From Brienomyrus brachyistius (Eukaryota > Chordata > Actinopteri > Osteoglossiformes > Mormyridae), in assembly GCF_023856365.1 (NCBI RefSeq), contig NC_064554.1, positions 6,687,001 through 6,751,000 on the forward strand: a DNA stretch of 64,000 nt. The letters are read 5' to 3'. Below, in pieces: positions 24,921 to 35,914 of this stretch (its first letter is position 1; every line of letters begins with the position of its first letter). Made by a program: the position numbers and the translations under genes. Under the pieces are notes generated by a model. That model was not told where the DNA came from, did not search any database, and saw only the letters and a list, made by a program, of their open reading frames with translations.

Positions 24921-25414
24921 GAGGAGGAAGGCGAGGATGCTGACGTGTCCACGGCCCCCTCCCTGTCCAGCCAAAGGCTGCCCCCGGCCTCCCACCCCCA
25001 GCACTACGCCGGAACTCGCTACGCGGATCTCGGCTACAATGGGCTACAGTCGCGGGATGCCCACGAGGAGAACCCCGAGAGCATCCTGGACGAGCATGTG
25101 CAGCGCGTCATGAAGACGCCTGGCTGCCAGTCCCCCGGCACGGGACGCCACTCGCCCCAGGGCCACGGCAAATACGCCGCCAAGCCAGGCGCCAAGGCCG
25201 AGCTAGCGGGCCCGTACCACCACAAGCACGCACACCATCACCACAGCGGTGGCGGACCTGGCGGTAAGCCCGCCAAGGAGCAGCAGGAGGCGGAGGCGGC
25301 GATCCGCGTGCAGGCCGGCTTTCCCTGGGGCCTGGAGGCACATCACTATGCAAGCAGAGCCCGCGGCCATGGCGACAATATGGCCATCAACATGGTGGAG
25401 GCGTTGGCATGCAG
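24921..25414 (+). CDS. axin1: Axin-1 coding exon 6: beta-catenin-binding helix and His-rich patch
   Basis: This 494-bp exon encodes residues 419-582 plus two bases. It begins with an acidic EEEGEDADV stretch. The beta-catenin-binding helix is the segment AHEENPESILDEHVQRV at about residues 465-481, essentially identical to vertebrate Axins. It is followed by Ser/Pro-rich sequence (QSPGTGRHSP) of the kind phosphorylated by GSK3 and CK1 in this family, then a His-rich patch (YHHKHAHHHH) and the conserved FPWGLE motif. The end of the exon (about residues 560-582) is poorly conserved relative to human. The acceptor is CGATTCCCAG and the donor AG|GTGGGC. Confidence 0.96.
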
Positions 25415-25712
25415 GTGGGCACGGATCACGCCCTCGAAACACGCTAACCACTTAATATCAATGACCCGTTTGTTTGTGCCGGTAAAAGTGAGTATTTCTG
25501 ATCTAGTTTTTTTTTACACTCACTATGGAAGTCCTCATATTTTTTTGTGGGCTTAATTATTTAATTAGTAAATTTGATTTCTTCAGTTGGCGGTTTCAGT
25601 GGGCTGTGTTTACGGTGAGACGGCAGTAAAAGGCATGCGTGTGGGTGTGGCCTCGGCTCTTAAAGGGGACACGCCGCTCCTTTGGACTGACTGCGTTCGC
25701 TTGTTTGTTTAG

Positions 25713-25889
25713 CGGCAAAGGGGGCACCCTCTCCAAGCGGACGCTCAAGAAGGCGCTTCCGGAGAAGGTGGATGAGGTGCGGGCCTTTGACCTGCTCATG
25801 CCCACTGAGGACCTGGAGAGGAACCGGCAGATCATCCAGTGGATGATGGAGGGGGAGAAGGAGGCGTGTAGGAAGAAGAATGTTCACGG
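25713..25889 (+). CDS. axin1: Axin-1 coding exon 7
   Basis: This 177-bp exon (phase 2-2) encodes about residues 583-641. The N-terminal half is a Lys-rich linker (GTLSKRTLKKALPEK) and the C-terminal half has the conserved helix NRQIIQWMMEGEKEA, matching human QKIMQWIIEGEKE. The acceptor is TTGTTTGTTTAG and the donor CACGG|GTGAGC. Confidence 0.94.
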
Positions 25890-25986
25890 GTGAGCCGACC
25901 GGTTTTATCTGGCTAGGGGGGTGATGGTCTGTCAGTAATTTCATTAGCAGTGGTGTAGCTAATTGGGTTCTGTGGAATTTCTACAG

Positions 25987-26235
25987 GAACCCCGGAGGAT
26001 CCAAGAAGCCAACGGGCCACGAGGCCACACGGCTCAGCTCAGTGGAGAGGCCCGGCCCGGTGCATTCCCGCATCAGCGCCCAGCTCCGTAACACCGTGCA
26101 GCCCTCCCACCCCTTCATCCAGGACCCAACTATGCCCCCCAACCCTGCCCCCAACCCCCTCACCCAGCTGGAGGAGGCACGGCGCCGGCTGGAGGAGGAG
26201 AAGAGGAGGAGCGGGACACTGCAGACCAAGCAGAG
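25987..26235 (+). CDS. axin1: Axin-1 coding exon 8
   Basis: This 249-bp exon (phase 2-2) encodes about residues 642-724. The first part is a variable linker. The second half is strongly conserved: [20 protein letters not shown], then [17 protein letters not shown], a charged helix. The acceptor is AATTTCTACAG and the donor CAGAG|GTGGGG. Confidence 0.95.
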
Positions 26236-26499
26236 GTGGGGCTCCGGGGATTCGGGCCGGGCTCCTCCAACCTTGGAGGGGTTCTTCCAGTTGCCCCAGT
26301 GCAGGGGCTCCCCCAGCTTCAATCAAGGGAAGGTGCTCCTCTGGTGGGGAGAAGATCGCTCTTGTGGGAGTGGACAGCAGTATGGGCTCATGACTGGAGT
26401 ACCATGGGGGTCATGGCGGTGTGGTTGTGATGACGATGTGGGAAGATGGTGCTGGTACCTGTGTGCAGTGTATGGGGAAACAGGATGGAGGGAGACTGA

Positions 26500-26772
26500 G
26501 AGAGAGAGAGGGGCGAGAGAGAGAGAGGGGCGAGAGAGAGAGAGGGGCGAGAGAGAGAGAGGGGCGAGAGAGAGAGAGAGAGAGAGGGAGACAGAGGAAC
26601 TGAGGAAAAGAAATACAGAGGGAGAGGTATAACGAGAGTGGGAGAGAGACAGACAGACTGGGAGAGAGACAGGGATGGGGAGAGGGAGACTGGGAGAGTT
26701 GGAGAGACAGAGAAAGAGGGAAAGAGACAGGAAGAGAGAGAGATGGGGAGGGGGGAGAGAGAGATTCTGTGT
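26500..26772. repeat. GA-rich simple repeat
   Basis: GAGA, GGGCGAGA and GACA units fill intron 8 between the exons at 26235 and 26866. They yield artificial Glu/Arg-rich (plus) and Ser/Leu-rich (minus) open frames. Confidence 0.85.
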
Positions 26773-26865
26773 GTGAGCACCTGCTTGAATGGAGCATTGT
26801 GGTGTAGGACCCCCACACCCCCCACGCCCCGCGGATGCTGCCTAATTCCCAGCGTCCTTCCCCAG

Positions 26866-26973
26866 GTATGTGCTGGAGGTGATGGAGCGGGGGCGCACGG
26901 TCGCCCGGCCCGCCCTTATCCCCGCCCTCAGCGTGGTGCCGGCTGTCTCCGACATTGACCTCTCCGAGCCTGA
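26866..26973 (+). CDS. axin1: Axin-1 coding exon 9: 108-bp cassette
   Basis: This exon is exactly 108 bp in phase 2-2 and encodes about 36 residues (around 725-760) with the conserved YVLEVMERGRTVARPALIP and VVPAVSDIDLSEPE segments. In human AXIN1, two isoforms differ by 36 residues at this position, and skipping this exon would keep the reading frame, so the alternative cassette seems to be preserved. The acceptor is CTTCCCCAG and the donor GA|GTAGGT; the donor lacks the usual AG before the splice point. Confidence 0.93.
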
Positions 26974-27035
26974 GTAGGTTCAGCTGCTCTCCCCATAGCC
27001 GTCACCCTCCTGCTCACCCTGCCATAGCTGTAGCC

Positions 27036-27130
27036 CAGTGTTTCCAAGCGGGGTCCTTGGAGACCCCTAGACGGTCTCCATCCCACCACAGCTGGACCGT
27101 CTGGTGGTCCCTAAGGTCTGGCTTGAGAGA
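27036..27130 (+). mobile_element. Truncated copy of the hAT-like MITE at 27226
   Basis: The segment begins CAGTGTTTCCAAGCGGGGTC followed by CTTGGAGACCCCT, closely matching the left end of the complete element at 27226-27367. It includes a diverged middle (CACCACAGCTGG) and loses the right terminus. It is a second, damaged copy less than 100 bp from the first. Confidence 0.6.
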
Positions 27131-27225
27131 GACTGCTGTAGCCTAGTGCTGTGTGCCTGCACCCCCCGCCCCCCCCCCCCCCCCGACCCCCTCCATTCAG
27201 TAATCTCCATCTACAGACTGTATAA

Positions 27226-27367
27226 CAGTGTTTCCCAACCGGGTCGTTGGGGACCCCTGGACAGTTCACATTTTTGCTCCCTGTCAGAGTCTACATTACC
27301 TGGAGCTGGGTGGGAGCAAAATTGTGAACCGTCTGGGGGACGCCAAGGACCCGGCTGGGAAACAATG
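27226..27367 (+). mobile_element. hAT-like MITE, 142 bp, with inverted ends
   Basis: The left end reads CAGTGTTTCCCAACCGGGTC. The right end, read in reverse complement, starts CATTGTTTCCCAGCCGGGTC. The inner arms (GTTCACATTTTTGCTCC and GGAGCAAAATTGTGAAC) also pair, so most of the element can form one long hairpin. Flanking 8-mers CTGTATAA (27218-27225) and CAGCATAA (27368-27375) agree at six of eight positions, as expected for an aged hAT target-site duplication. No coding capacity. Confidence 0.8.
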
Positions 27368-27375
27368 CAGCATAA

Positions 27376-28348
27376 AAACCTAACAGCCCTGCTCTAGCAT
27401 GTCCACACGTGTAGCATACTAACAAATCCGTGTTTGTGTGTTTCACCTCCTTAGAAAGTCATTACGGTTTTCGGAACGTCGTTTAAGGAATAGTGCACTG
27501 TAGCACTGTAAAGTTTGCACCTTTGAAACAAATAATGCATAAAAATAAGTGAGATCCTAAGGTGAAAATGTTGGGTCTTATTTTTTTTCCGTTCCAGCTG
27601 GTACGCCCGTATTTCAGCATCCTGTCTGTAAATGCTCCAGTTGAGCTAGATTTTTGTGTGGATGGGATTTTGACTCGCTCAGTAGTCGGAGGGATGCCGT
27701 CTTCTGATTGGCCGCTAATAGCCCCTGATGGCCCTCCCCCCATTCCTCCCTTCACTGGATGTCTAGGGCCTCTGAATGGTTGCATGCTGACTTTGGGTGG
27801 ACATGTCCGGAGCCTAAAAGAAGACATTGAGTTACTCCTGTGTCATCTTTCCATCACCCAGATGTCGAAATGCTGCCTGTGAATGCTCTGGGAGGGGATG
27901 TGCATGGAGATTTCAGATTTTTCTGAAGGGTTTGTCCTTATGCTGACAAGGCTGGACAAAACAAGGTCACAGTTCCGCCTTTACGCTGTACTCTTGCGGG
28001 CAGCCTCAGAGTCGCTGTCCCATAACTCAGCAGCGAAATCACACGCTAATAAGTCAGCATCTCGCCCACTGTGGCCTGTCAGTCGTGTGAACAGCCCAGT
28101 GTACAGTGTGCACTCAGATCTACAGGAAATGGTTCAAAAAGAAAACAGGGTTTGCGTTTCTCAGACTTGCATCATGAGAAGCTGGCTGAAGCTTCTCATC
28201 TGCAGAAGCCTGAGGAGCAGCTTTTTCTTTCTTTCTCGTTTGCGGTTCTGCGATGTCGCAGGACACGGTTTCACAGAGGAACAGTGGTGTGACTCTGTGG
28301 AAATCTGGAAACTTCCTCGCGGCATTTTGAGCTCACATTCTCTTGCAG
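27376..28348 (+). other. axin1: axin1 intron 9, remainder, no gene seen
   Basis: No exon or repeat recognised apart from the two MITE copies upstream. The intron ends with a good acceptor, CATTCTCTTGCAG. Confidence 0.65.
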
Positions 28349-28498
28349 GCACAAGGCGACGAAGAGGACGCCCTGTGAAAACATCACTGTGGCCTACTAC
28401 TTCTGCGGAGAGCCCATCCCCTACCGGACATCCGTGAAAGGGAGGATAGTCACACTCGGACAGTTCAAGGAGCTGCTCACAAAGAAAGGCAGCTACAG
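28349..28498 (+). CDS. axin1: Axin-1 coding exon 10: start of the DIX domain
   Basis: This 150-bp exon (phase 2-2) encodes residues 761-810. After a short basic linker (HKATKRTPC) the DIX domain begins around residue 770. It has the conserved [15 protein letters not shown] strand, [17 protein letters not shown] and the start of the SYRYYFKK segment. DIX domains polymerise head-to-tail and bind the DIX domain of Dishevelled. The acceptor is CTCTTGCAG and the donor TACAG|GTACCG. Confidence 0.97.
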
Positions 28499-28621
28499 GT
28501 ACCGTGTTTGATGACCTTTTTTTTGTAGTTTGCCATTTTTCATGGGCATTTGTCATGACGCCCGCCTTCACCCTGCCCCGCCGGGCCGGTCTCCAGGAGC
28601 TAATTTCATGCTTCTCTCCAG

Positions 28622-28748
28622 GTATTACTTCAAAAAGGTCAGCCACGAGTTTGACTGTGGCGTGGTGTTTGAAGAGGTGCGTGAGGACGACGCCATACTG
28701 CCCATCTACGAGGAGAAGATCGTCGGCAAGGTGGAGAAGATCGACTGA
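28622..28748 (+). CDS. axin1: Axin-1 last coding exon: end of the DIX domain
   Basis: This exon encodes residues 811-852 and a TGA stop at 28746-28748. The sequence [20 protein letters not shown] and the final [12 protein letters not shown] match vertebrate Axin1 C-termini almost exactly. With all ten exons joined, the coding region is 2559 bp (852 residues), close to the 862 of the long human form. The acceptor is GCTTCTCTCCAG. Confidence 0.98.
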
Positions 28749-29943
28749 ATTTGGGGGGGGGGGGGGGCAGGGCCAGGCCAGACAGAAAAGGCGGGAAAAG
28801 CAAAGCCCCCCCCCCCCCCCAAGGAAGGCGAAGATGCCACGGGAAGTCAGCTCAGGATGGTGGATGAGACCGTGATCTGGACCAGGGTTTGAGGAGCGAC
28901 TAGATTGTAGGTGGAGCCAGTGTCTACCTTCTGGTGGGAGTGTTTTGGAGGAGCGAGCAGACGGAGCATGTGGTATGCGGAGTACCATGTGGACATAAAC
29001 GCTCCCGTTTCTGCCCTGTCGGTTCTCTGTTCCTCCACCACTCAGCACCAGCAGAAACTGCTATACACAGGAAAAAATAAAGAACAAACGAAGGAAGGAG
29101 GCAGCCTGATATTTACCGTGGTACATTTCTATCTCAGTCATGTAGCATTTAAAGTTGTACCAGAAAAATTGTATGATGAATATGTTTACTAAGCTGCATA
29201 TTTTTGATATATTAACAGAAGGAAGGTATCCTTTCTACTGCAACAACACTTTCTTGTCATTTTGATATGTACAGGTACTGCTAAGTATGCCAGATGTGTG
29301 CGGGCCATCTAATTGCCTGTGACCTTTTAAAAGCAAAAAGAAGTTTTTATATAATATATTTAATTATTGAAACAAAAAAGGCAAGCGGTTGGTTTTATCC
29401 TGTTAACTGTGCGCATGTGCGCCAGCCATCCTCGTACATCTTCGATTTGCTTTCTTCCCCGTCAAAAAGTGTGTATTTTTAAGAGCTCATCGTAGCGCCG
29501 GATTTTTGCTCAACACGAAAACCTTCTAATGCATATTGTACTAATATCCATATGCTAATATATCACGCGGTTAAAGTAGCATGGATGTATGTTAGTTTAA
29601 CCACGTCGTGCATTAGTACAGACAACAGTACTGCTTCCCGTTTGCCCCGTGTGTCTTTCCCCGCTCCCCCAGGGGTGGGCTGGGGGCTCGGCGCCCGAAA
29701 GGTGCCCTGTCCACGGTACCCTTCAGCGTAGCCCCTGCCCCCTTAGCAGTGGTGCAGCAAAAGCTGAGGCAGCATATATCTGTTTCACCAGCTCAGCGCT
29801 GTCCTGTCATTTGCACTGGTACTGTAAGCCTCGTGCAAAATGTACGTCTACGCCTTAATGTAAAAAAAAATAAATAAAATAAAACTCTAAATCATAGCCT
29901 TCTAGCGTATTTTGGCTAAATTTCAGGTGCCTGGTAGTAATTC

Positions 29944-29978
<35 letters not shown>

Positions 29979-30945
29979 TTATTACTATTTCGTGCATAGT
30001 GATCTACCTTTTGCTAGATCAATAGACACCAAAGAGCGCCGTACGTATTACATTTCAATTTCTTTAAAATGTATGTTTTCCATTTAAATGATTTGAAGTT
30101 CCTCCCCCAGATTTGTATTTTTTATTTTTTTTATTTTTGCGAATGGGAGGTCATTTTCAGCATTTAAAAATATATTTAGGAAGGAAATTATCGGTAGGAA
30201 TTATTTTTAAGTGGTAAACTGCTGGGCGCGGCACTGTGTGCGGCTGCACCCATAAAAGGAACTATGTGAAATCCTCTCCAAATGCTATTTTCTCTTTATT
30301 TATATGACATTCTACTGCATTTTCTGTGCAAAATTTAAGCATCGTGGTGCGAGATTCATTAGGGCACGTAATGGACCTCGACCCCCTCACCCAACGCGTT
30401 GAAAGCACACTTGAATTATATTGGTACTTAAATGTCAGAATCGGCGCTGCTGCAAGTGGCTGAAAATAAAGCTCGTCCGTTTAGTTATTAATATGTACTT
30501 TTCCATGTGTGGTTAAAACAAAAACTGACGGTGATTACTGTGAACGCCCCCAAAAGCGATCTATCCTAATTTAACCTAGTTTTTATGTAAATATGTCACA
30601 GAGTGCCTTGTTGTTGCCGTCTGCTCTGAAGGTCAGCCGTGTTATTGCCCGAATGTCAGAAGGATGTCTGTCCATCCAGGGACGAGTGTTATTTTATTTT
30701 TTTATTGTTTTTTTTATTGTCTTTTATTTAGGACAGTTCATTAGACATTTTTCCTTCTTAATTTTCACTGCATTAATCTGGATATGCCATTTTTCTATGT
30801 AAATATGTACATTTTCATACGAGTGTCTTTAAAGTTTAGCCGGCAGCTGATTTGGACGTTTAGGATTCAGGTCATACTTAAGTCTGCTGACTTGTACAGT
30901 TATCTTTAAAAGGTACTTGGACAATAAAGAAATGTAATAAAAATG
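28749..30945 (+). other. axin1: Probable axin1 3' UTR
   Basis: This AT-rich stretch follows the stop codon. Candidate polyadenylation signals (AATAAA) lie near 29077, 29869-29879, 30466 and 30924. The last, ACAATAAAGAAATGTAATAAAAATG, is the strongest cluster. An ATT trinucleotide repeat occupies 29944-29978. There is no evidence of further coding sequence. Which signal is used cannot be told from the sequence. Confidence 0.6.
28753..28820 (+). repeat. G15 and C15 runs just after the axin1 stop codon
   Basis: A run of 15 G (28753-28767) begins five bases after the stop codon, and a run of 15 C (28806-28820) follows 38 bases later. In the transcript the two could pair as a 15-bp all-GC stem, or the G run could take part in a G-quadruplex. 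Homopolymer lengths are error-prone in some sequencing methods. Confidence 0.8.
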
Positions 30946-31277
30946 TCGCGAATACATATATTTTTTTTTATTTTTACCTTTCCGTTAGAAATGTTAGAAA
31001 AATTAACGTAACCCTAATAACCTGCCAGCCACATTTGAATTATGGTATTTATCCCCTTGCGAAAAGACCACCGAACTAGTTTTATTATTTTTTTATTGTT
31101 ATTTATTTTATTTTATTAATAATGTTTTCCTGGCATCACTGCAATGCATTAAATCTTATTGTCTGGATTCTTCTGTTAGCCCGCCGGATGCTCGTTTGTT
31201 CCCGGAGAATTATTGCACTTTATTCTAATGTACATTTTCAACAGTTACCCATTTGTTTCTGGAATACCGTACGTATT

Positions 31278-31349
31278 ACACACACACACACACACACACG
31301 CACACACACACACGCACACACACACACACGCACACACGCACACACACAC

Positions 31350-31417
<68 letters not shown>
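31278..31417. repeat. (CA)n microsatellite followed by (TA)n
   Basis: About 125 bases of CA repeat with interspersed CG steps are followed by a short TA tract. The Thr/His open frames across it are artefacts. Confidence 0.95.
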
Positions 31418-33856
31418 TAAAAAAACACTGATTGCAGCATATCTATTTTATTAAGCAAAATATCTTTTTAACATCAATCACACGTTCGTAAACGACGTAA
31501 GTGGTGTGTTTCCGTAATAAGTGACGGTATGCTTGTGCGGTCCGCTTACACGTATAATGCGAATTTTAAGAAATTATATTTGTTTTTTACGTTTCAGTGG
31601 GCATTACACGGACTCAAAATATGTACCCCCCTTATAACATGTACATTTTTTAAATCCAGGACAAATTGCATTTTAAAATTAAATCCGGTACCTCCTAGAA
31701 ATGTAGTTTTTGGATTCCTAGTAAAATACATGTACTTGTTGCCATGCGAGGTGCAGCAGCGACACCCTCTGGTAAGTTGTCTGCATTACAGTAATTATTC
31801 ACTTCTACGCGTAACGATCTTCTTGCAACCCTGACGAGGAAGAGGGTTGCATTTGCGATTGGTGGACGGATAAATTCTTGGAGTGATCGATTAATGTGTC
31901 TGGTCCTGCCGCCGCACTTGAGTATTTTCGCTATGCACTGGTCGTACACGATGCTGACCATCACAGTGCAGCCAATGATGAAAGGCCCGATTTCAAGGAG
32001 GTTTAAATTTCACGATAATATACCTTTGAAACAAAGCGAATGTATGCATTTCCTATTGTTTTTGTCGTGGTCGTTCTAAGTTCAGTGTGCTCTTGTATTA
32101 AACTAATCCTCTTTGCCTGTCGCGTATTATTTTAACATGTTGTAACGGAACATAAAATACCGTTAATAGAAAAAAAGCATGTCAATGAGAACCAGAGTAT
32201 TTCCTCTGCGTGTGAATATCAAATGTGTGTGTCTGTAGTGTAGTGGTGAACAGGGACTGTTTAAGATAAAACAGAGGAATCCATTCATAAAAAGTATCCA
32301 GCAAATGATCCAGAAGTGTGTGAAATGTCCTTGAGATATGCCAGCCCTTGTGTAATTCGAAAGCTTGCTGGTTTAAAGCTTCTATCGGGCTTTAGATTCC
32401 ACACAGTACGGCCTGCTAACAGGTACGGACACCCCGATCATCAGCTGAGCACACGCACTCTTCCTGCTGTTCTTCTACCTCACTGGCTACACCTGCTCTC
32501 TATGGGCAGGACGTGCAGCTGCGGCACAGAGACGAGAATCCACCTCCTATTCATGAGCTGATGATAATCAGCTGCTCGTCATTAGGAAATGTATCACAGT
32601 CTATGTATAGGGGCAACGTCAGGGGCAGATTCCACCCGCCTGTCCCGGGAGGAACATGGAACGACCAGGGCGAAATATAGGAGCCCCAAATTATATGGTC
32701 CCCCCCTGTTTTCCTGGCCTGAGAGCGAAAAGCTGCACAGACATAAGAAGAATTTCAGTGCCTCCCCTCCCCCCCCCCCCCCGACAGATATAAGGAGAAT
32801 TCCAGCACCATTGAAATAACCTGCTGAATTTTCATAACAATACAGAGATACTACACTATTATTATTTTTGAAATTAATATAATCCTTAATCTTTAGAAAT
32901 TCCAGCCTTTGGAAATCTAGATTTCACGTAAAAATTGTTCCTACGGAACCTGAACTGAGCTCCGTTCCTTTCAGTGACTTCACTCCCATCTGTCTCTGTA
33001 GCCCGTTACGGCTGTGCGCTGCAGTGCACGTGCTCCTGCCTGCCCTCTGTGCAGTACAGCTCTCGGTGATGCTGCTCCTCAGTCTGTGAGAGGCTCGCAG
33101 AAGTGGGGAGAGCTGCCCTGTGATTGGCCGGAGGCCAAGGTGCTGGTGCTCGGCGAAGGAAAGCTGCCATGACGGGACACCATGGCAGCACACATGCAAT
33201 CCCATGAGCAAATAGACTGCGGTAAGCCTGACTCATTATCAGGGGAAGAGGTTGTGGGACTGTGGGAGTCAGTGAGTCCCTACGGCCAACTGCTCCTTAA
33301 CCAGATATTATGTGTTCGCATTGTTCATGTTATGAACGTAGACATTAATGATAACCTGGAGGGTGAATTGCATGAACTTGCACACGTACCAATTGCATTC
33401 ATGGCTTAATCGGTTCAGCTGAAACTGTGATTAACCAACAGACTTTTGGAAAAACACATACATCAGTTTCTTTAGACCCTGAGGTTAGACAGTTTGCAAA
33501 GCCATACACTAGCACAGCACAGTACACCTTAACTGGGAATTCCCAGCCCAACATGCTCGCAGATGACAGCCAGGCACTGTTGTCATTGATACCTTGTTTT
33601 GTTCCCTACTACCTCATGGGGAGCTTCTTTGAAGACGTGAGCTTGACTGAGAGGTGGTGTCTCTCCACAGTTTGAGGTGGTCTGTGTTTTCCCGAGCCTG
33701 GTAGAGAGATCTAGGGACTTGACCGCTTCTCCCTTCCAGGCACTGTGCACTGAAGACTATAGACCTCAGCGAGGTAGACAGTCCAAAGCAAGCCCATATG
33801 TGTGGTTGGCTTCTCGGAGAGCTCCACTCTTGTTGGTTTTAAAAGGTATCTCTGCT
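31418..33856. other. Intergenic region, no gene assigned
   Basis: No recognisable coding exon or family. A weak SINE-like B-box (GAAAGCTTGCTGGTTTAAAG) is near 32360, and a C run at about 32768-32782. An ATG in a favourable context (ACACCATGG) at 33182 opens a 13-codon frame ending at a donor-like GGTAAGCC, with a CCAAT-box-like GATTGGC upstream. This could be a first exon, but nothing supports a gene on this side. Confidence 0.4.
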
Positions 33857-34056
33857 GAGGGGGGGCGTTGTATGGCTGCTGAGCATGTGATCGGAAGGTC
33901 ACCGGTTCGAATCCTGATATTGATGGAGCACCTTCACTGTTGGGCCCTTGAGCAAGACCCTCAACCCTGACTGCTTCTGGGACTGGCTGGTTCTGCTGTG
34001 TCAACTGTACATCACTTTGGATAAACATGTCTGCTACGTAGATAAATGTAAATGAG
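33857..34056 (+). mobile_element. tRNA-derived SINE
   Basis: A perfect Pol III B box, GGTTCGAATCC, is at 33904-33914 with an A-box-like TGGCTGCTGAG upstream. The body contains GGGCCCTTGAGCAAGACCC, and the 3' part ACTTTGGATAAACATGTCTG ends in the simple tail TAGATAAATGTAAATG. This is the classic layout of a family widespread in fish genomes. No clear target-site duplication was found, and the left limit is approximate. Confidence 0.75.
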
Positions 34057-34724
34057 GGCCACGTATATCTTTATCAGTAGAACAATAGGTGAGAACAAAG
34101 GATGGGCCCTAAGTAGAAAGGTTTATGATGCCCAACTTGTAATGCAATGCAATCACATCTGTTTTAGCATCTGGAAGCTCCAGCATGGATGACCCATGAA
34201 TGCATAATTAAGCGTCTGGCTTAATTGGCTTAACCACACGCAAATTTATGGTGGCAGCCTTAAGCAGCTGGATAAGGGAACTTGAGGAGCAATGTAAGGA
34301 GATCAGCACTTTGCTTTCAGATGCCCCAGTCGCTGGGGGTGCGAGACAGAATAAACAAGAGTAAAGCACCTGAATAAATGTGAAGCATCCTGGTAAAAAA
34401 ATAAAAGACTGAAACACAGCAGCTTTCCAGGCAACCCCCCCTCCACGGAATTCCGGGATAATCCTGTTAGTTATGCAATCAATCAGTCCTTTCATTCCTT
34501 GGTATCTCTTCCCGCTTTCTTTAATAAATGCACTGATGTAGATAGGTCCAGACAGAGACACGGATGGATGGATGGATGGAAACATGTCTTTACTTTCTTT
34601 ATATTGCTTACACGTCAGTTGTCATGGCATTACAACTTATATATATTATTACTGTATTTGGTACAAAATTATCTCATAAAAAAATAGTATTACACATTGA
34701 TGTTAGTCAAGCTGACTGTGAGGG

Positions 34725-34915
34725 AGAGAGAGACAGGCAGACAGACAGAGAGACAGACAGACAGACAGACAGAGAGACAGGCAGACAGACAGACAGACAG
34801 AGAGAGAGACAGGCAGACAGACAGACAGAGAGACAGACAGGAAGACAGAGAGACAGACAGGAAGACAGAGAGACAGGCAGACATACAGAGAGACAGACAG
34901 ACAGAGAGACAAGCA
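34725..34915. repeat. GACA/GAGA simple repeat
   Basis: GACAGACA and GAGAGACAGGCA units extend for about 190 bp. They give artificial Asp/Arg/Gln-rich (plus) and Cys/Leu/Ser-rich (minus) open frames. A short GGAT repeat lies nearby at about 34563-34580. Confidence 0.92.
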
Positions 34916-35881
34916 GCAGTTAGAGCCGTTTTAGTTGCAGTGAGCATCTAACACCTTTATTTCTTTTCTTTTTAACTTACTGTATCGAATCACGTATTTT
35001 AGTGAGAATAAAAGAGAATAAACATAATATGCAGCTCAGAAAGACGATCGTTGGTGCCTCTGTGGCGTGGGGCAGATGAGTGTGGAAACTGCAGCAATTC
35101 CCACAAGAGCAGCGAGACACGGCCATTGGTGGCTAGCTGGCCAATGAAACATCGCCGCTACTGGGCAAACTGGCCAAAGCCAGAAAAGTCCTTTTAATGT
35201 CGAGTCGGTCCATCTCCTTAGGTCATCATAGTTCTCCGAGTGGAATTGTTTCTCAAAGATGGGCACCAAAATAAATCTGTGATGGACATGCTTCGGAATT
35301 TTTGATCCATTACCGGCTTGACGGTGGTGGTGTACTACTCTCTGGTGATGGTCCTTTCAAAGAGGAAGACGATTCGAGTCTCCGCACTGAGGATGAACCC
35401 GGTATGGAGGTCACAGTCACCAGTGCCATTCTCCATAGCTAACAGATAACAGCTACCATAACGCAGTAACAACTCACAGATACTCGATAACAAGCAGACT
35501 GAAAGGAGAGTTAATTGCTATTGGATCTTGCTGTGAATCTCATTCTGATACCGTTACCCATAGACACTATTGTGACGACATAACCCCCGGATAGTCACCT
35601 TAACTCAGAGACATAAACACACTTCAAAGCTTCGAAATACAGTTTGTCTACGTATATCTACTGTGTCATTTCTTCTTTATCAGTTGCATAAAACAACAGC
35701 TGTAATTCCTCTTTGTGCTGTTCAGTAAAGATTAAATGGCAGTAGTTGGGTGTGATTATAGCATTAACCTGATTGATAAATAAGGCCATAGGATGATGTG
35801 AACATCCTGGGGTGGGGGTCTGGTAATAGTCAGTTGCGTGGAGGGGCTGTAGCCAACACCAGGCGGCACAGAATGCAGCCT

Positions 35882-35914
<33 letters not shown>

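Noticed and set aside
28161..29048. 295-codon minus-strand frame over the last axin1 exons
   Set aside because: It is the antisense shadow of the GC-rich DIX-domain exons and shows no domain of its own.
33182..33222. Start codon in good context followed by a donor-like site
   Set aside because: A single 13-codon frame without any downstream exon that I could recognise.
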